A DNA stretch of 64,000 nucleotides from Tateyamaria sp947503385 (lineage in GTDB: Bacteria; Pseudomonadota; Alphaproteobacteria; Rhodobacterales; Rhodobacteraceae): NCBI RefSeq assembly GCF_051195235.1, contig NZ_JBNFZM010000001.1, positions 496,001 through 560,000 of the forward strand, in the 5' to 3' direction. The notes beneath the pieces are model-generated. The model saw only the letters and a list, made by a program, of their open reading frames with translations. It ran no database searches and was not told the origin of the DNA. The translations under genes were made by a program, and so were the position numbers. How positions within the stretch are numbered: position 1 is the first letter of the stretch; each line of letters begins with the position of its first letter. Shown piece by piece: positions 1 to 8,149 of this stretch.

Positions 1-730
1 TGCCTTCGATCAGCGTGATGCGGTCGGCGAGGCCCTCCTGCTCCGAAATGCCGCCACCGCGCGGGCCGTAAAGGCCAACCGCGTGTACTTCATCAAGGTA
101 GGTCATCGCGCCGTGCTTTTCGGCGACCTCGACAATCTCCTGCATCGGGCAGATGTCACCATCCATCGAATAGACGGACTCGAACGCCACAATCTTGGGG
201 GCGTTGGCGGGCAAGGCGGCCAGCTTGCGGTCCAGGTCTTCGGGGTCGTTGTGTTTCCAGATGACCTTGTTGCAGCGCGCGTGGCGGATGCCTTCGATCA
301 TGGAGGCATGGTTCAACTCGTCGCTGAGGATCACAGCATCGGGCAGGCGGCTGCCCAATGTGCTCAAGGCGGCCCAGTTCGAGACATATCCCGAGGTAAA
401 GAGCAGCGCGCTTTCCTTGCCGTGCAGGTCGGCAAGCTCTTCTTCCAGCTGCTTGTGCGCGTGGTTGGTGCCGCTGATGTTGCGCGTGCCGCCCGCGCCT
501 GCACCGCAGGCGTCGATTGTGTCCTTCATCGACTTGACCACCGATGGGTGCTGGCCCATGCCAAGGTAATCGTTGGAACACCAGACTGTGACCTCGTCCG
601 GGGCGTCCTCATCGTGGCAACGCGCGCGGGGGAACGCGCCGTATTGGCGCTCAAGCTCCGCGAATATGCGGTAGTTGCCTTCGTCTTTCAGCGCGTCCAG
701 TTGCGTTTGGAACAGTGCATCAAAGTCCAT
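1..730 (-). CDS. hemA: 5-aminolevulinate synthase, 3' end cut by window edge
   Basis: Condenses glycine with succinyl-CoA to 5-aminolevulinate, the first step of tetrapyrrole synthesis; a cytosolic PLP enzyme. About 243 N-terminal residues are present, starting MDFDALFQTQLDALKDEGNY. Alpha-oxoamine synthase landmarks are visible: SNDYLGMGQHP, TRNISGTNHAH, and DEVHAVGLYGPRGGG near the cut end. The PLP lysine would lie beyond the window edge. The start codon overlaps the end of puhE by 11 bases, so it is the last visible gene of the bch-puh superoperon and probably rises and falls with pigment synthesis. Rhodobacterales often carry a second isozyme (hemT); the position beside puhE supports hemA. 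Confidence 0.95.
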   Translation of the reverse strand, partial: MDFDALFQTQLDALKDEGNYRIFAELERQYGAFPRARCHDEDAPDEVTVWCSNDYLGMGQHPSVVKSMKDTIDACGAGAGGTRNISGTNHAHKQLEEELADLHGKESALLFTSGYVSNWAALSTLGSRLPDAVILSDELNHASMIEGIRHARCNKVIWKHNDPEDLDRKLAALPANAPKIVAFESVYSMDGDICPMQEIVEVAEKHGAMTYLDEVHAVGLYGPRGGGISEQEGLADRITLIEG

Positions 731-1529
731 GATGTCCCCCTTGGGTCTTTTGGTGTTTATGTGGTTTGGGCGCAGGCAGCATCCACCGCCAGAGCCGTTC
801 GTCAGGAATGGGCAAAACCATTACCCAGTGTTCGAGAGCCGCCAGCGCGGTCAGCGCGGTCAGCAGGGCAAACCCCGTGGTGTCGCCCATAGTCTGCGCG
901 GCATAAAGCCGTTCGAGCCAGCAGGCCGTGGCAAATGTCAGCGCCGTGACCGATACCGGGAAAAGCCAGTTCATACCCGCCACGCGAAAGTGGCTGGACA
1001 GATGCGACAGCGCCTCGGGCAGGAATTCCACATGGGTGCGCGGCACCCCGAAAAAGAGGTTCAGCTTGGCCGACACGCGGGCAAAGAACAAAACCGCAAA
1101 GGTCCAGAACCCAAACGCGTTGGGCGCATCCCACAGGGCAAGGCCCAGCATAATAAGCGCCGCCACCAGCAGCATCTCGTGATAGGCCAGCGTGCCCCAC
1201 GCGCGGATGAACCGTTCCCATTCGGGGGTGCGGTCGGGCAGCGGGCTGCGGTTGGGTCCGGTGATGATGCCGGTCAGAAACGCCAGTTCGATCCAGCCCC
1301 AAATGGCCAGTGCGGACAGGAACGCCACGTAGACCCCCATGACGTCCGTTTGCGTGGCCGACCAATAGGCACCGTACGCGCCAAGACAGACCAAAGGCAG
1401 GCCGCCCAGCGTGGCGCGCTTGCGCGCAGCCGCGCCTTGGCGGTCCGCATATTTCACAGCCATCAGGATCGTGCCGGTAGAGAACCACCAGATAAAAAGC
1501 GCGATCAGGGCTGCGATCCACGGTGTCAT
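720..1529 (-). CDS. puhE: PuhE, photosynthetic complex assembly protein 2
   Basis: A 269-residue integral membrane protein of the PuhE (DUF3623) family, which in Rhodobacter affects reaction-centre and bacteriochlorophyll levels; its chemistry is unknown. Several hydrophobic segments are visible, beginning at residue 3 and recurring to the C-terminus, and the tail is rich in His and Lys. I place the start at MTPWIAAL because GGAGGG lies about five bases upstream; an in-frame GTG fifteen bases earlier would give MRRVC and lacks a better site. The gene overlaps hemA by 11 bases and follows acsF after a 124-base gap that holds a short CAGGCG/CGCCTG hairpin and no obvious promoter. Confidence 0.9.
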   Translation of the reverse strand: MTPWIAALIALFIWWFSTGTILMAVKYADRQGAAARKRATLGGLPLVCLGAYGAYWSATQTDVMGVYVAFLSALAIWGWIELAFLTGIITGPNRSPLPDRTPEWERFIRAWGTLAYHEMLLVAALIMLGLALWDAPNAFGFWTFAVLFFARVSAKLNLFFGVPRTHVEFLPEALSHLSSHFRVAGMNWLFPVSVTALTFATACWLERLYAAQTMGDTTGFALLTALTALAALEHWVMVLPIPDERLWRWMLPAPKPHKHQKTQGGHHGL

Positions 1530-1653
1530 GCACACCCTCCGCACACTTGGCTCGGGCTGCTTTCCGACGCGGAAAACAGGCAGGCGTCAAGCGCCTGCGC
1601 GACCGGACAGCGTACCGCTCTCCGGTGATCTCCGGTGTCGGAAAACGCGCGCA

Positions 1654-2760
1654 TCAATAGACCGGCTCCAGACGGGTGGAGGCCGGGACCGTGTGGCTGC
1701 GCGACGGGATGGTCAGCAGTGACACAAAGGCCAGACCGGCCCGGATTTGCGCGCCGATCTTCTTGAGGCCCTTCGACTGGGCCAGATCGACATTCGCCTT
1801 TTGCAGACGTTCGAGGCCGGGCTGCCAGCGTGGGTGTTCGATGTCCAGCGTGATCGGGAAAATCTGTTCGCTCAGCTTTGACGTCTTGGTGAAAACCTCG
1901 TGCGCATACCAGTCCGGGTCTACCCCGAGCGCGGCATGGAACGCGGGGCGCTGATGGTCGCGCACATACATGGTCGCATAGACAGCCGTGAGAAAGAACT
2001 TGATCCAGTAGACATTGATGCCGCTGGTCAGCTTGGGGTCCGTCTTCATCAGCAGGGCAAAGGCTTCGCCATGGCTGAACTCGTCATTGCACCACTCTTC
2101 GAACCACTTGAAGATCGGGTGAAAGCGATGTTCGGGGTGCGCCTGCAAGTGACGAAAGATCGTGATGTAGCGGGCGTAACCGATCTTTTCCGACAGATAG
2201 GTGGCATAGTAGATGAACTTGGGCCGGAAATAGGTGTACTTTTTCTTTTGGGTCAGAAACCCGAGGTTCACGCGCAGGCCAGCCTCACGCAATGCGTCGT
2301 TGATAAAGCCCGCGTGCCGCGCCTCGTCCCGCGCCATCAGCTGGAACAGCTGCGTGATGTCCTTGTTGTTGCCGCGCCGCTTCATCTCTTTGTAAAGAAC
2401 GCAGCCCGAGAATTCGGCGGTACAGGACGAAATCAGGAAATCGATGAATTCCTTTTTCAGTTCCGGCTCCATTCCGTCCCAATCGACGGTGTCCCAGTCC
2501 TCGTTTTTCTTGAAATGACCCTTGTTCGGGTCGCTTTCCATCTGGTCGATCAGCTTGTCCCAGTCTTCGCGGACACCCGACACGTCGATCGCATCCAACT
2601 CGTCAAAATCCGTGGTGTAAAACCGCGGCGTGAGCAGCGTGTTCTGCATCGCCGTCTCGGTCGCAAATTCGGACGTAAATTGTTCGTCCTGCGCCTGCGC
2701 AATGGCAAGACCTTCTTCGACGCTGGTGGCGTCGGCGGTGTGTTTGGTATGGGCATTCAT
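1654..2760 (-). CDS. acsF: aerobic Mg-protoporphyrin IX monomethyl ester cyclase
   Basis: Oxygen-dependent diiron cyclase that closes the fifth (E) ring, turning Mg-protoporphyrin monomethyl ester into divinyl protochlorophyllide. At 368 residues it is family-sized. Candidate iron ligands are visible: E116 in TAEFSGC, E146 and H149 in DEARH, and E227 with H230 in NDEFSHGEAF. The start MNAHTKHTAD overlaps the upstream 98-residue ORF by four bases (ATGA), which implies translational coupling. An oxygen-using cyclase fits an aerobic lifestyle; whether the genome also has the anaerobic bchE cannot be judged here. The first 40 residues are polar and probably disordered. Confidence 0.95.
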   Translation of the reverse strand: MNAHTKHTADATSVEEGLAIAQAQDEQFTSEFATETAMQNTLLTPRFYTTDFDELDAIDVSGVREDWDKLIDQMESDPNKGHFKKNEDWDTVDWDGMEPELKKEFIDFLISSCTAEFSGCVLYKEMKRRGNNKDITQLFQLMARDEARHAGFINDALREAGLRVNLGFLTQKKKYTYFRPKFIYYATYLSEKIGYARYITIFRHLQAHPEHRFHPIFKWFEEWCNDEFSHGEAFALLMKTDPKLTSGINVYWIKFFLTAVYATMYVRDHQRPAFHAALGVDPDWYAHEVFTKTSKLSEQIFPITLDIEHPRWQPGLERLQKANVDLAQSKGLKKIGAQIRAGLAFVSLLTIPSRSHTVPASTRLEPVY

Positions 2761-3053
2761 AGCGTCACCTCCTCGGAGAACGAGAATTCACACAGTTCCA
2801 TCACTTCGAAATCGCCGGTCAGGCGGGTCCAAAGCTGTTCCAGCTTGGAGGCGCGGATGATGACCGCCTCGCGGTCCTCGCGCACGATCTCGCCAAAGGG
2901 GGCCATGATCTCGGGCCCTTTGACCTGCACCTCGTCGCCGGGATAGATCACGGCGCCGTTGTTGAATTTCACATGCGCGTGCAGGCTTTCGAACTTGTGG
3001 CTGATCTCGACCGTGCAGGGTGCATGTTCAACGTCCTTAGTCAGTAGTCCCAT
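2757..3053 (-). CDS. small photosynthesis-cluster protein of unknown function
   Basis: A 98-residue soluble, acidic protein that I do not recognise by function. It begins MGLLTKDVEHAPCTVEISHK, has no membrane segment or signal peptide, and alternates short beta-like stretches (HAHVKFNNGAVIYPGDEVQV) with charged turns, suggesting a small beta-barrel. It overlaps puhC by 17 bases and acsF by 4 bases, so its translation is tied to both. From memory a similar small ORF sits at this place in other Roseobacter photosynthesis clusters, so a role linked to AcsF or complex assembly is plausible, but that is inference. Two cysteines (C13 and one in ELCEF) are present, without a recognisable metal motif. 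Confidence 0.85.
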   Translation of the reverse strand: MGLLTKDVEHAPCTVEISHKFESLHAHVKFNNGAVIYPGDEVQVKGPEIMAPFGEIVREDREAVIIRASKLEQLWTRLTGDFEVMELCEFSFSEEVTL

Positions 3054-3546
3054 GGTGGCTTCCTCCTTGGGTCAAAGTGGGCTCCAGCAACCTGGCGAAG
3101 GTGCGGAGATTATCGGCGCCAAAGCCCATAAGCTCGGCAGACCAATCGGTGATGGGGTCGTAAAGGGACAGGCGATTGCCGTCCCGCAGGCGCAAGACGA
3201 CCGGCGCGGACGTGTCCGCACCGATCTTGCCGCGTTCGCGTTGCAGCACGCGGTCGATGCCTGCCACAAACCCGCCCTTGTCGGACGGGAAACTGGCGAT
3301 GACGCTGCCCGTTTCATCCAGAACGCGCGCCGCGCCCGAAGCGTCCCCTGACAGGTGGATCACCCGCTCGGCCAGGATCGGCGTCAGGGCCGGTGTGCTT
3401 TCCAACGGGCGGTCGGTGATGCGCGCCACGGTAACCAGCGACAGGATCACCAGAACCAGCGCCACCATCGCGCGCACAAGCACGCGCGGCACCAGTTCGT
3501 CAGGGCGGGCGTGGATGCGGGCCTCGGAGGTGTGTGTGTCTGACAT
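3037..3546 (-). CDS. puhC: PuhC, photosynthetic complex assembly protein
   Basis: A 169-residue protein with a short polar cytoplasmic N-terminus, one transmembrane helix at about residues 24-43 (ALVLVILSLVTVARI) and a periplasmic domain of about 120 residues. This matches PuhC, which helps organise the reaction centre/LH1 core. The start MSDTHTSEARIH is chosen over a long GC-rich upstream extension because it lies five bases after puhB and gives the usual size. The periplasmic part has short acidic and basic strands (VIHLSGDASGAARVLDETG). Its 3' end overlaps the next small ORF by 17 bases. Confidence 0.88.
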   Translation of the reverse strand: MSDTHTSEARIHARPDELVPRVLVRAMVALVLVILSLVTVARITDRPLESTPALTPILAERVIHLSGDASGAARVLDETGSVIASFPSDKGGFVAGIDRVLQRERGKIGADTSAPVVLRLRDGNRLSLYDPITDWSAELMGFGADNLRTFARLLEPTLTQGGSHHGTTD

Positions 3547-3551
3547 CGCCC

Positions 3552-4184
3552 CTACTCCGCCGCCACTGCGCTGTTGGGCACGACACGCATGACTTGCGGA
3601 GTGCTCACCCGCGCCTCTGCCGCCTCGGCCAGAATGCTGGCGACGTTTTGTGCATCGGGGATGCAACGCAGCGCGGGCTGGGTCTTGCCAAACCGCCAGG
3701 GCCGCGCGTGGGGCCAGATCACCAGATAGCTCAGCTTGGTCTCGCCCAGCGTGTCGAACGCGATCGTGCCTGTGCCGGATTTGCGCAGATCAAGCGCGGC
3801 ATTGCCCAATTCGCGATAGGGCAGGTTCAGCGTCAGCGTCAGCGCGGCGCCAATGCGCATTGCCACGCGGGACGTTGTGATCGTGTACATCGTGCAGCGC
3901 GCCTGAACGTAAGCGATGCCCAGCAGCAGGCCATAGACGATCACCCCTAAAATCGCGAAAGGCACCATGGCACCGATGGCTTGCCCCATCGGCATCAAGT
4001 CCACGACAGAAACGAACCGCCATGCCGCAAGGATCGCAAAATACCCCGCGACCCAATTCACATTCAGCGACTCGCGGGCCAGCGCCCATGTGTCCGGGCG
4101 GCCTTGCCACAGGATCTGTTCGCCGTCCGGCGGCGCCTCCGGCAAGCCCTCTATGGGCTCGATCTCGAAATCATCATGAGGCAT
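3552..4184 (-). CDS. puhB: PuhB, photosynthetic complex assembly protein
   Basis: A 210-residue membrane protein matching PuhB, a reaction-centre assembly factor with a PH-like domain. It has an acidic N-terminus (MPHDDFEIEPIEGLPEAPPD), the motif GEQILWQGRPD typical of membrane PH-domain proteins, two hydrophobic segments at about 45-60 and 75-95, then a beta-rich part containing YTITTSRVAMRIG. The start is set at MPHDDF, not eleven codons earlier, on alignment to the expected N-terminus. It lies 69 bases after puhA and five bases before puhC. Confidence 0.9.
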   Translation of the reverse strand: MPHDDFEIEPIEGLPEAPPDGEQILWQGRPDTWALARESLNVNWVAGYFAILAAWRFVSVVDLMPMGQAIGAMVPFAILGVIVYGLLLGIAYVQARCTMYTITTSRVAMRIGAALTLTLNLPYRELGNAALDLRKSGTGTIAFDTLGETKLSYLVIWPHARPWRFGKTQPALRCIPDAQNVASILAEAAEARVSTPQVMRVVPNSAVAAE

Positions 4185-4253
4185 TGCGCACGTCCCTATG
4201 ATTGGTTGCGGTTGCACGCGGCGAAACCAGCCCGCCGCGTGGGTGGGTTCACA

Positions 4254-5024
4254 TCAAAGCTGCGGGTCCTGACGGCTGGCATCGGCATAAAGAAGGCCGC
4301 CGCCGTAGTAGCCACAGATCTTGTCCTCTTCGAGCAGGGTCACCTGCGTCGCACTTGCGATCGTCGGTACGGTGGCAAAGTGCTTGGCATAGATCGACTG
4401 CACGACGACGCGGTCGGATTTGATCCGCGCCAGCGTCAGCGGCACCAGCCGGTTGCCGGTGCCCCATTTTGCGTCCAGCGTATATTCGAGGTAGCGCACC
4501 AGTTGCTCCGGCTCGTCGATCCACATGTCCACCACGCGGCCAACAACCTCGTCATCGCCCGACATCACCGGCAATCCACGGGGGTCGCGACCAGCGGCGT
4601 GGGTAAAGGCCTCATTGGCGGACATCGGCACGATCTTGGGGTGGCCGTGACCGTCCAGTTCCGGCGCGTCACGGCGCGGGGCCCAAGATGCGGGGCCAAC
4701 ACCGTCCAGCATCGGATCACCCGTCGGCTCAAACGGAAAGCCATTGGGCTCGGCGGTCTTTTTCATCGGAATGTCGCTGCGTTCAGGCGTCTGGCCCGAC
4801 GGCACAGTGACCGACCCGCGCCCGTGGGGCAGCTCAAACGTCTTGTCCGACGGCACCGGGAACGGCCCCTGATTAGCCGCTTCGGTCCCATCGTCATTTT
4901 CCAGCGGATAGCCCTCGCGCATATTCTCGCGCTGGATGTAGAAGATCAGCAGCGCGAAAAACCCCCAGAAGAGCCAGATCGCAAGGGAGGCGAGGTCAAA
5001 TTCGCCAAAGAATGTCCCAGTCAT
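4254..5024 (-). CDS. puhA: photosynthetic reaction centre H subunit
   Basis: The H subunit caps the L/M reaction centre on the cytoplasmic side and shapes proton delivery to QB. The 256-residue protein has a short periplasmic N-terminus (MTGTFFGEFDLASL), a single transmembrane helix at about residues 11-31, the expected basic/aromatic follow-on (YIQRENMREGYPLE), and a PRC-barrel domain (about 135-245). The start is fixed by the conserved N-terminus and by AGGAAAGGAA just upstream; an ORF extension of about 100 residues is spurious. It lies 25 bases after lhaA within the superoperon. The other reaction-centre genes (puf) are not in this window. Confidence 0.96.
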   Translation of the reverse strand: MTGTFFGEFDLASLAIWLFWGFFALLIFYIQRENMREGYPLENDDGTEAANQGPFPVPSDKTFELPHGRGSVTVPSGQTPERSDIPMKKTAEPNGFPFEPTGDPMLDGVGPASWAPRRDAPELDGHGHPKIVPMSANEAFTHAAGRDPRGLPVMSGDDEVVGRVVDMWIDEPEQLVRYLEYTLDAKWGTGNRLVPLTLARIKSDRVVVQSIYAKHFATVPTIASATQVTLLEEDKICGYYGGGLLYADASRQDPQL

Positions 5025-5049
5025 GTGTGTGTTCCTTTCCTGGACAAGG

Positions 5050-6474
5050 TCATGTGGGGAAATCCGCAAGGCCAAGCGGCTGCGGCTCCTCCTTTTCGGT
5101 GAGGGGACCCGAATGGCGCACGAGCGGTCCCAGGATGATGAGAGTGACAAAAAGCAGGCCAATCTCGGCGTGATAAACAAAGGCATATCCGGCGGCGGGT
5201 GTTTGCAGGCCCTCCCCCCAGACGCCCGACATGGCGATGGCGCCGATCCAGTCGCGCAGCGTGCCGCCAAGGGCGATGGCAACCCCGGCGGCGGTGGCCT
5301 GCGCGGCCCCCCACGCGCCCAGCGCAAGACCCCGGCCAGCCATTCCTTTGGCGGGCATGGTCATGGCAGCCGTGAGGGTCGACACCGCAAAGAGCCCGCC
5401 GCCAAAGCCGATCAGAAAGGCACCGGCATAAAACAGCACATTGGCCTGCATCGGCGCGGCAAAGATCACCAGCGTAAAGGCCCAGACCCCCGCGAGGATG
5501 CCCCCGCCTGCCAGCCGGTAGGCGTTCGATCCTTTGGCCAAGCGCCGCCCGGCCCAGGCAAATCCCAGAAGCGCGCCCGCTGCCCACAGCGCCGTCAGCA
5601 GCGTTGTGGCGGACACAGAAAGCCCAAGAATTTCGCCGCCATAGGGTTCCAGCAGCACGTCCTGCATGTTGAACGCCATAGTGCCCACAAACACGCAGGC
5701 CAGCAGGCGACCGGCTTGGCCACCGGCGGCGTAATCCGTCCACGCCTCCCGGAACAGGGGGCGCGGGGCGGCGCGCTCCACCTTGCTCATCGGGCGCACG
5801 GCCTCCTGCTTCCACAGGGCGATCAGGTTCAGGGCGACACCTGCAACAGCAGCCCCCTGCACGACGCGGATCAGGCGCAGATCGCTGTAGTTGTTCAAAA
5901 GGCCGCCAATGATCAGCGCGGACACGCCCATGCCCACCAGAAACATCACATAAAGCAGCGCCACGACCCGTGGCCGGGTCTCATCCGTGGCCCGGTCCGA
6001 GGCCAGCGCAAGCCCTGCGGTCTGCGTCATGTGCAGACCCAGACCCGTCATCAGAAAGGCCAGCGCCGCCAGCACTTCTCCGGCAAAGGGGATCTCGTGA
6101 TAGACATCGCCGCCCAGCACCAGCAGGGCAAAGGGCATCACGGCCAGCCCCCCAAACTGCCACAGCGAACCGAACCAGATATAGGGCACCCGCTTCCACC
6201 CGATAGACGACCGGTAATTGTCCGACTTGAAGCCCAACAGCGCCCGGAACGGCGCAATCAGTACCGGCAGCGCGATCATGATCGCCACGATCATCGCAGG
6301 CACGCTCAACTCGACAATCATCACCCGGTTCAGCGTGCCCAGCAGCATGACCGTCGCCATACCCACGGACACCTGAAACAGCGACAGCCGCAGCAACTGA
6401 TCCATCGGCAATCCATCGGATGCCGCATCCGCAAAGGGCAGCGCCCGCAGGCTGAGGGATTTGAGCCCGCTCAT
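5050..6474 (-). CDS. lhaA: LhaA, PucC-family LH1 assembly carrier
   Basis: A 474-residue protein with about twelve hydrophobic helices, a member of the PucC/BCH2 branch of the major facilitator fold. LhaA is needed for assembly of the LH1 antenna, probably by handing bacteriochlorophyll to the alpha/beta polypeptides in the membrane. Family marks are LSLFQVSVGMATVMLLGTLNR near the N-terminus and the loop FKSDNYRSSIGWKRVPYIW after helix 2. The start MSGLKSLSLRAL overlaps the bchM stop by four bases. Position between bchM and puhA is the classic one for lhaA; a second PucC-like gene follows bchG in this window. Confidence 0.93.
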   Translation of the reverse strand: MSGLKSLSLRALPFADAASDGLPMDQLLRLSLFQVSVGMATVMLLGTLNRVMIVELSVPAMIVAIMIALPVLIAPFRALLGFKSDNYRSSIGWKRVPYIWFGSLWQFGGLAVMPFALLVLGGDVYHEIPFAGEVLAALAFLMTGLGLHMTQTAGLALASDRATDETRPRVVALLYVMFLVGMGVSALIIGGLLNNYSDLRLIRVVQGAAVAGVALNLIALWKQEAVRPMSKVERAAPRPLFREAWTDYAAGGQAGRLLACVFVGTMAFNMQDVLLEPYGGEILGLSVSATTLLTALWAAGALLGFAWAGRRLAKGSNAYRLAGGGILAGVWAFTLVIFAAPMQANVLFYAGAFLIGFGGGLFAVSTLTAAMTMPAKGMAGRGLALGAWGAAQATAAGVAIALGGTLRDWIGAIAMSGVWGEGLQTPAAGYAFVYHAEIGLLFVTLIILGPLVRHSGPLTEKEEPQPLGLADFPT

Positions 6475-7151
6475 GGCCGCAACTCCATCGCTTCGGAGAT
6501 GTAAAAGCCCGAACTGACACGTTCCACCGGGCGCAGCATCCGGCGCACACCGGCGGCCTTGGCAGCATTGGCGAGCTTGGGATGCGCGTGCGGGATCATC
6601 ACAGGCGACCGGTCCGCGCGGGGAAAGGCTTTGCCCGCGTACCACATCACCATCAGCGCAGGCGTACGCGGGGCCACAGTGAACACAATTGGTCCAGACA
6701 CCCGCGGCTCCAGCTTGTGCAAGGCTGCACCAATGTCCTCGGCGGTGTAGTAAATGAGACTGTCCATCGCGATGACGGCGTCGAACTGCCCCAGCTTCGG
6801 GTCCAGCATATCGCCTGCGTGAAATGTCACCTGCCGCTGCAATTCATGCGGCAACCGCAACTGCGCAATGTCGATCAGCTGTGGCGAGATATCTGCGGCG
6901 ACCACCGTCGCGCCGCGTTTGGCCAGTTCAATCGTCGCCATGCCCGGACCGCAGCCCGCGTCCAGAACCCGCGCGCCGCGCAGGTCATCCGGCAAACGGC
7001 TCAGCATCAGCGTCCGCATCCGGTCCCGCCCCGCACGCACCGTTTCACGCACACGCGACACCGGGGCGTCTGACGTCAGACGCTCCCATGTCTTTGTGGC
7101 CGTCTGGTCGAAATAGGTTTCGACCCGGGCGCGGGTTTGGTCATAGGCCAT
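6471..7151 (-). CDS. bchM: Mg-protoporphyrin IX O-methyltransferase
   Basis: Transfers a methyl group from S-adenosylmethionine to the C13 propionate of Mg-protoporphyrin IX, making the substrate of AcsF. The 226-residue protein has a helical N-terminal part and a class I methyltransferase fold with the SAM loop VLDAGCGPGMATIEL at about residues 62-76, followed by VVAADISPQLI and AGDML. The start MAYDQTRARVETYFDQ matches the family N-terminus. It lies four bases after bchL and overlaps lhaA by four bases. Confidence 0.95.
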   Translation of the reverse strand: MAYDQTRARVETYFDQTATKTWERLTSDAPVSRVRETVRAGRDRMRTLMLSRLPDDLRGARVLDAGCGPGMATIELAKRGATVVAADISPQLIDIAQLRLPHELQRQVTFHAGDMLDPKLGQFDAVIAMDSLIYYTAEDIGAALHKLEPRVSGPIVFTVAPRTPALMVMWYAGKAFPRADRSPVMIPHAHPKLANAAKAAGVRRMLRPVERVSSGFYISEAMELRP

Positions 7152-7155
7152 GGGC

Positions 7156-8055
7156 TTAGTCGAACCCCAGCAGTTCAAAGATATCGCGGTCTTCCATTGG
7201 TGCGGGTGCCAGACCCTCTGTCCCGTCCCACAATGTCTGCGCCAGCCGGATGTATTCGGCGCGGCAACGGACGATGTCCTCTTCGTCGTCCATCTCGAAC
7301 AGGGTCTTTTTCTTGAGCCGCGACCGCCGGATCGCATCAACATCCGGCATGTGCGCAATCCGGTTGAAACCGACAGTGTCGCAATACCGGTCCACTTCGT
7401 TGGTTTCGCGGCTGCGGTTCGCCACGCAGCCCGCCAGCCGCACCTTGTAGTTGGCCGATTTCGCCTGCACGGCGGCAATGATCCGGTTCATGGCGTAGAT
7501 GCTGTCAAAATCATTGGCTGTCACGATCAGCGCCCGGTCCGCGTGCTGCAACGGTGCCGCAAAACCACCGCAGACCACATCGCCCAAAACGTCAAAGATC
7601 ACCACGTCGGTCTCTTCCAGCAGATGGTGCTGCTTGAGCAGCTTCACCGTCTGCCCCACGACATAACCACCACAGCCTGTGCCCGCAGGCGGGCCGCCGG
7701 CCTCGACGCATTTCACACCGTTGTACCCTTCGGTCACAAAATCCTCGGGCCGCAACTCTTCGGGGTGGAAATCCACCTCTTTCAAAATATCGATCACCGT
7801 CGGCTGCAAATGCCCCGTCAGGGTGAACGTGCTGTCATGTTTCGGATCGCACCCGATCTGCAACACGCGCTTGCCCAGATTGGAAAAGGCCGCCGACAGG
7901 TTGGACGAGGTGGTCGATTTGCCGATCCCGCCCTTGCCGTAGACCGAAAACACCTTGGCCCCTTCGATGCGGGCCTCGGCGTCCTGATGCACCTGCACCG
8001 ATCCTTCGCCATCCTGACCCCGCAGGACGGGTGGGTTTCTGTCGAGTGGGCTCAT
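7156..8055 (-). CDS. bchL: dark-operative protochlorophyllide reductase, ATPase subunit
   Basis: Homodimeric NifH-like ATPase that feeds electrons to the BchNB component for light-independent reduction of protochlorophyllide. The 299-residue protein shows the P-loop GKGGIGKS at residues 40-47 and the two 4Fe-4S cysteines at C128 (TGCGG) and C162 (VVCGGF), which would bridge the dimer. A strong GGAAAGGAGG site lies six bases before ATG. It is separated from bchH by 94 bases holding a dispersed repeat (8091-8127), the widest gap in the bch half of the operon. The enzyme family is oxygen-sensitive, so it should work best at low oxygen. Confidence 0.97.
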   Translation of the reverse strand: MSPLDRNPPVLRGQDGEGSVQVHQDAEARIEGAKVFSVYGKGGIGKSTTSSNLSAAFSNLGKRVLQIGCDPKHDSTFTLTGHLQPTVIDILKEVDFHPEELRPEDFVTEGYNGVKCVEAGGPPAGTGCGGYVVGQTVKLLKQHHLLEETDVVIFDVLGDVVCGGFAAPLQHADRALIVTANDFDSIYAMNRIIAAVQAKSANYKVRLAGCVANRSRETNEVDRYCDTVGFNRIAHMPDVDAIRRSRLKKKTLFEMDDEEDIVRCRAEYIRLAQTLWDGTEGLAPAPMEDRDIFELLGFD

Positions 8056-8090
8056 GCGAGCCTCCTTTCCATCAGGGTGCGCGCCCTGTG

Positions 8091-8127
8091 CTTCTTCTCT
8101 TGAGAAATACTCCCGCCGGAGGCTCCC
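8091..8127 (-). repeat. dispersed AGTATTT-N4-AGAGAAGAAGC element, copy 1
   Basis: Read on the minus strand, the bchH-bchL gap contains GGCGGGAGTATTT, then four bases, then AGAGAAGAAGC. The copy at 13262-13292 shares AGTATTT-N4-AGAGAAGAAGC exactly, in the opposite direction. Related, more complete copies with a GC-rich palindromic head are at 33692-33747 and inside bchB at 11871-11926. The pattern resembles GC-rich intergenic repeats that I recall from many Rhodobacteraceae genomes; function unknown. Confidence 0.6.
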
Positions 8128-8149
8128 ATCTTATGTGCCGCGAAACGGA

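Noticed and set aside
675..1628. Plus-strand ORF opposite puhE
   Set aside because: Shadow of puhE; Arg/Gln-rich translation without domains.
5030..5046. TGT...ACA pair just upstream of puhA, like a PpsR operator
   Set aside because: The spacing is 11 bases (13 with the neighbouring TGT), not the required 12, and it is in the short lhaA-puhA gap.
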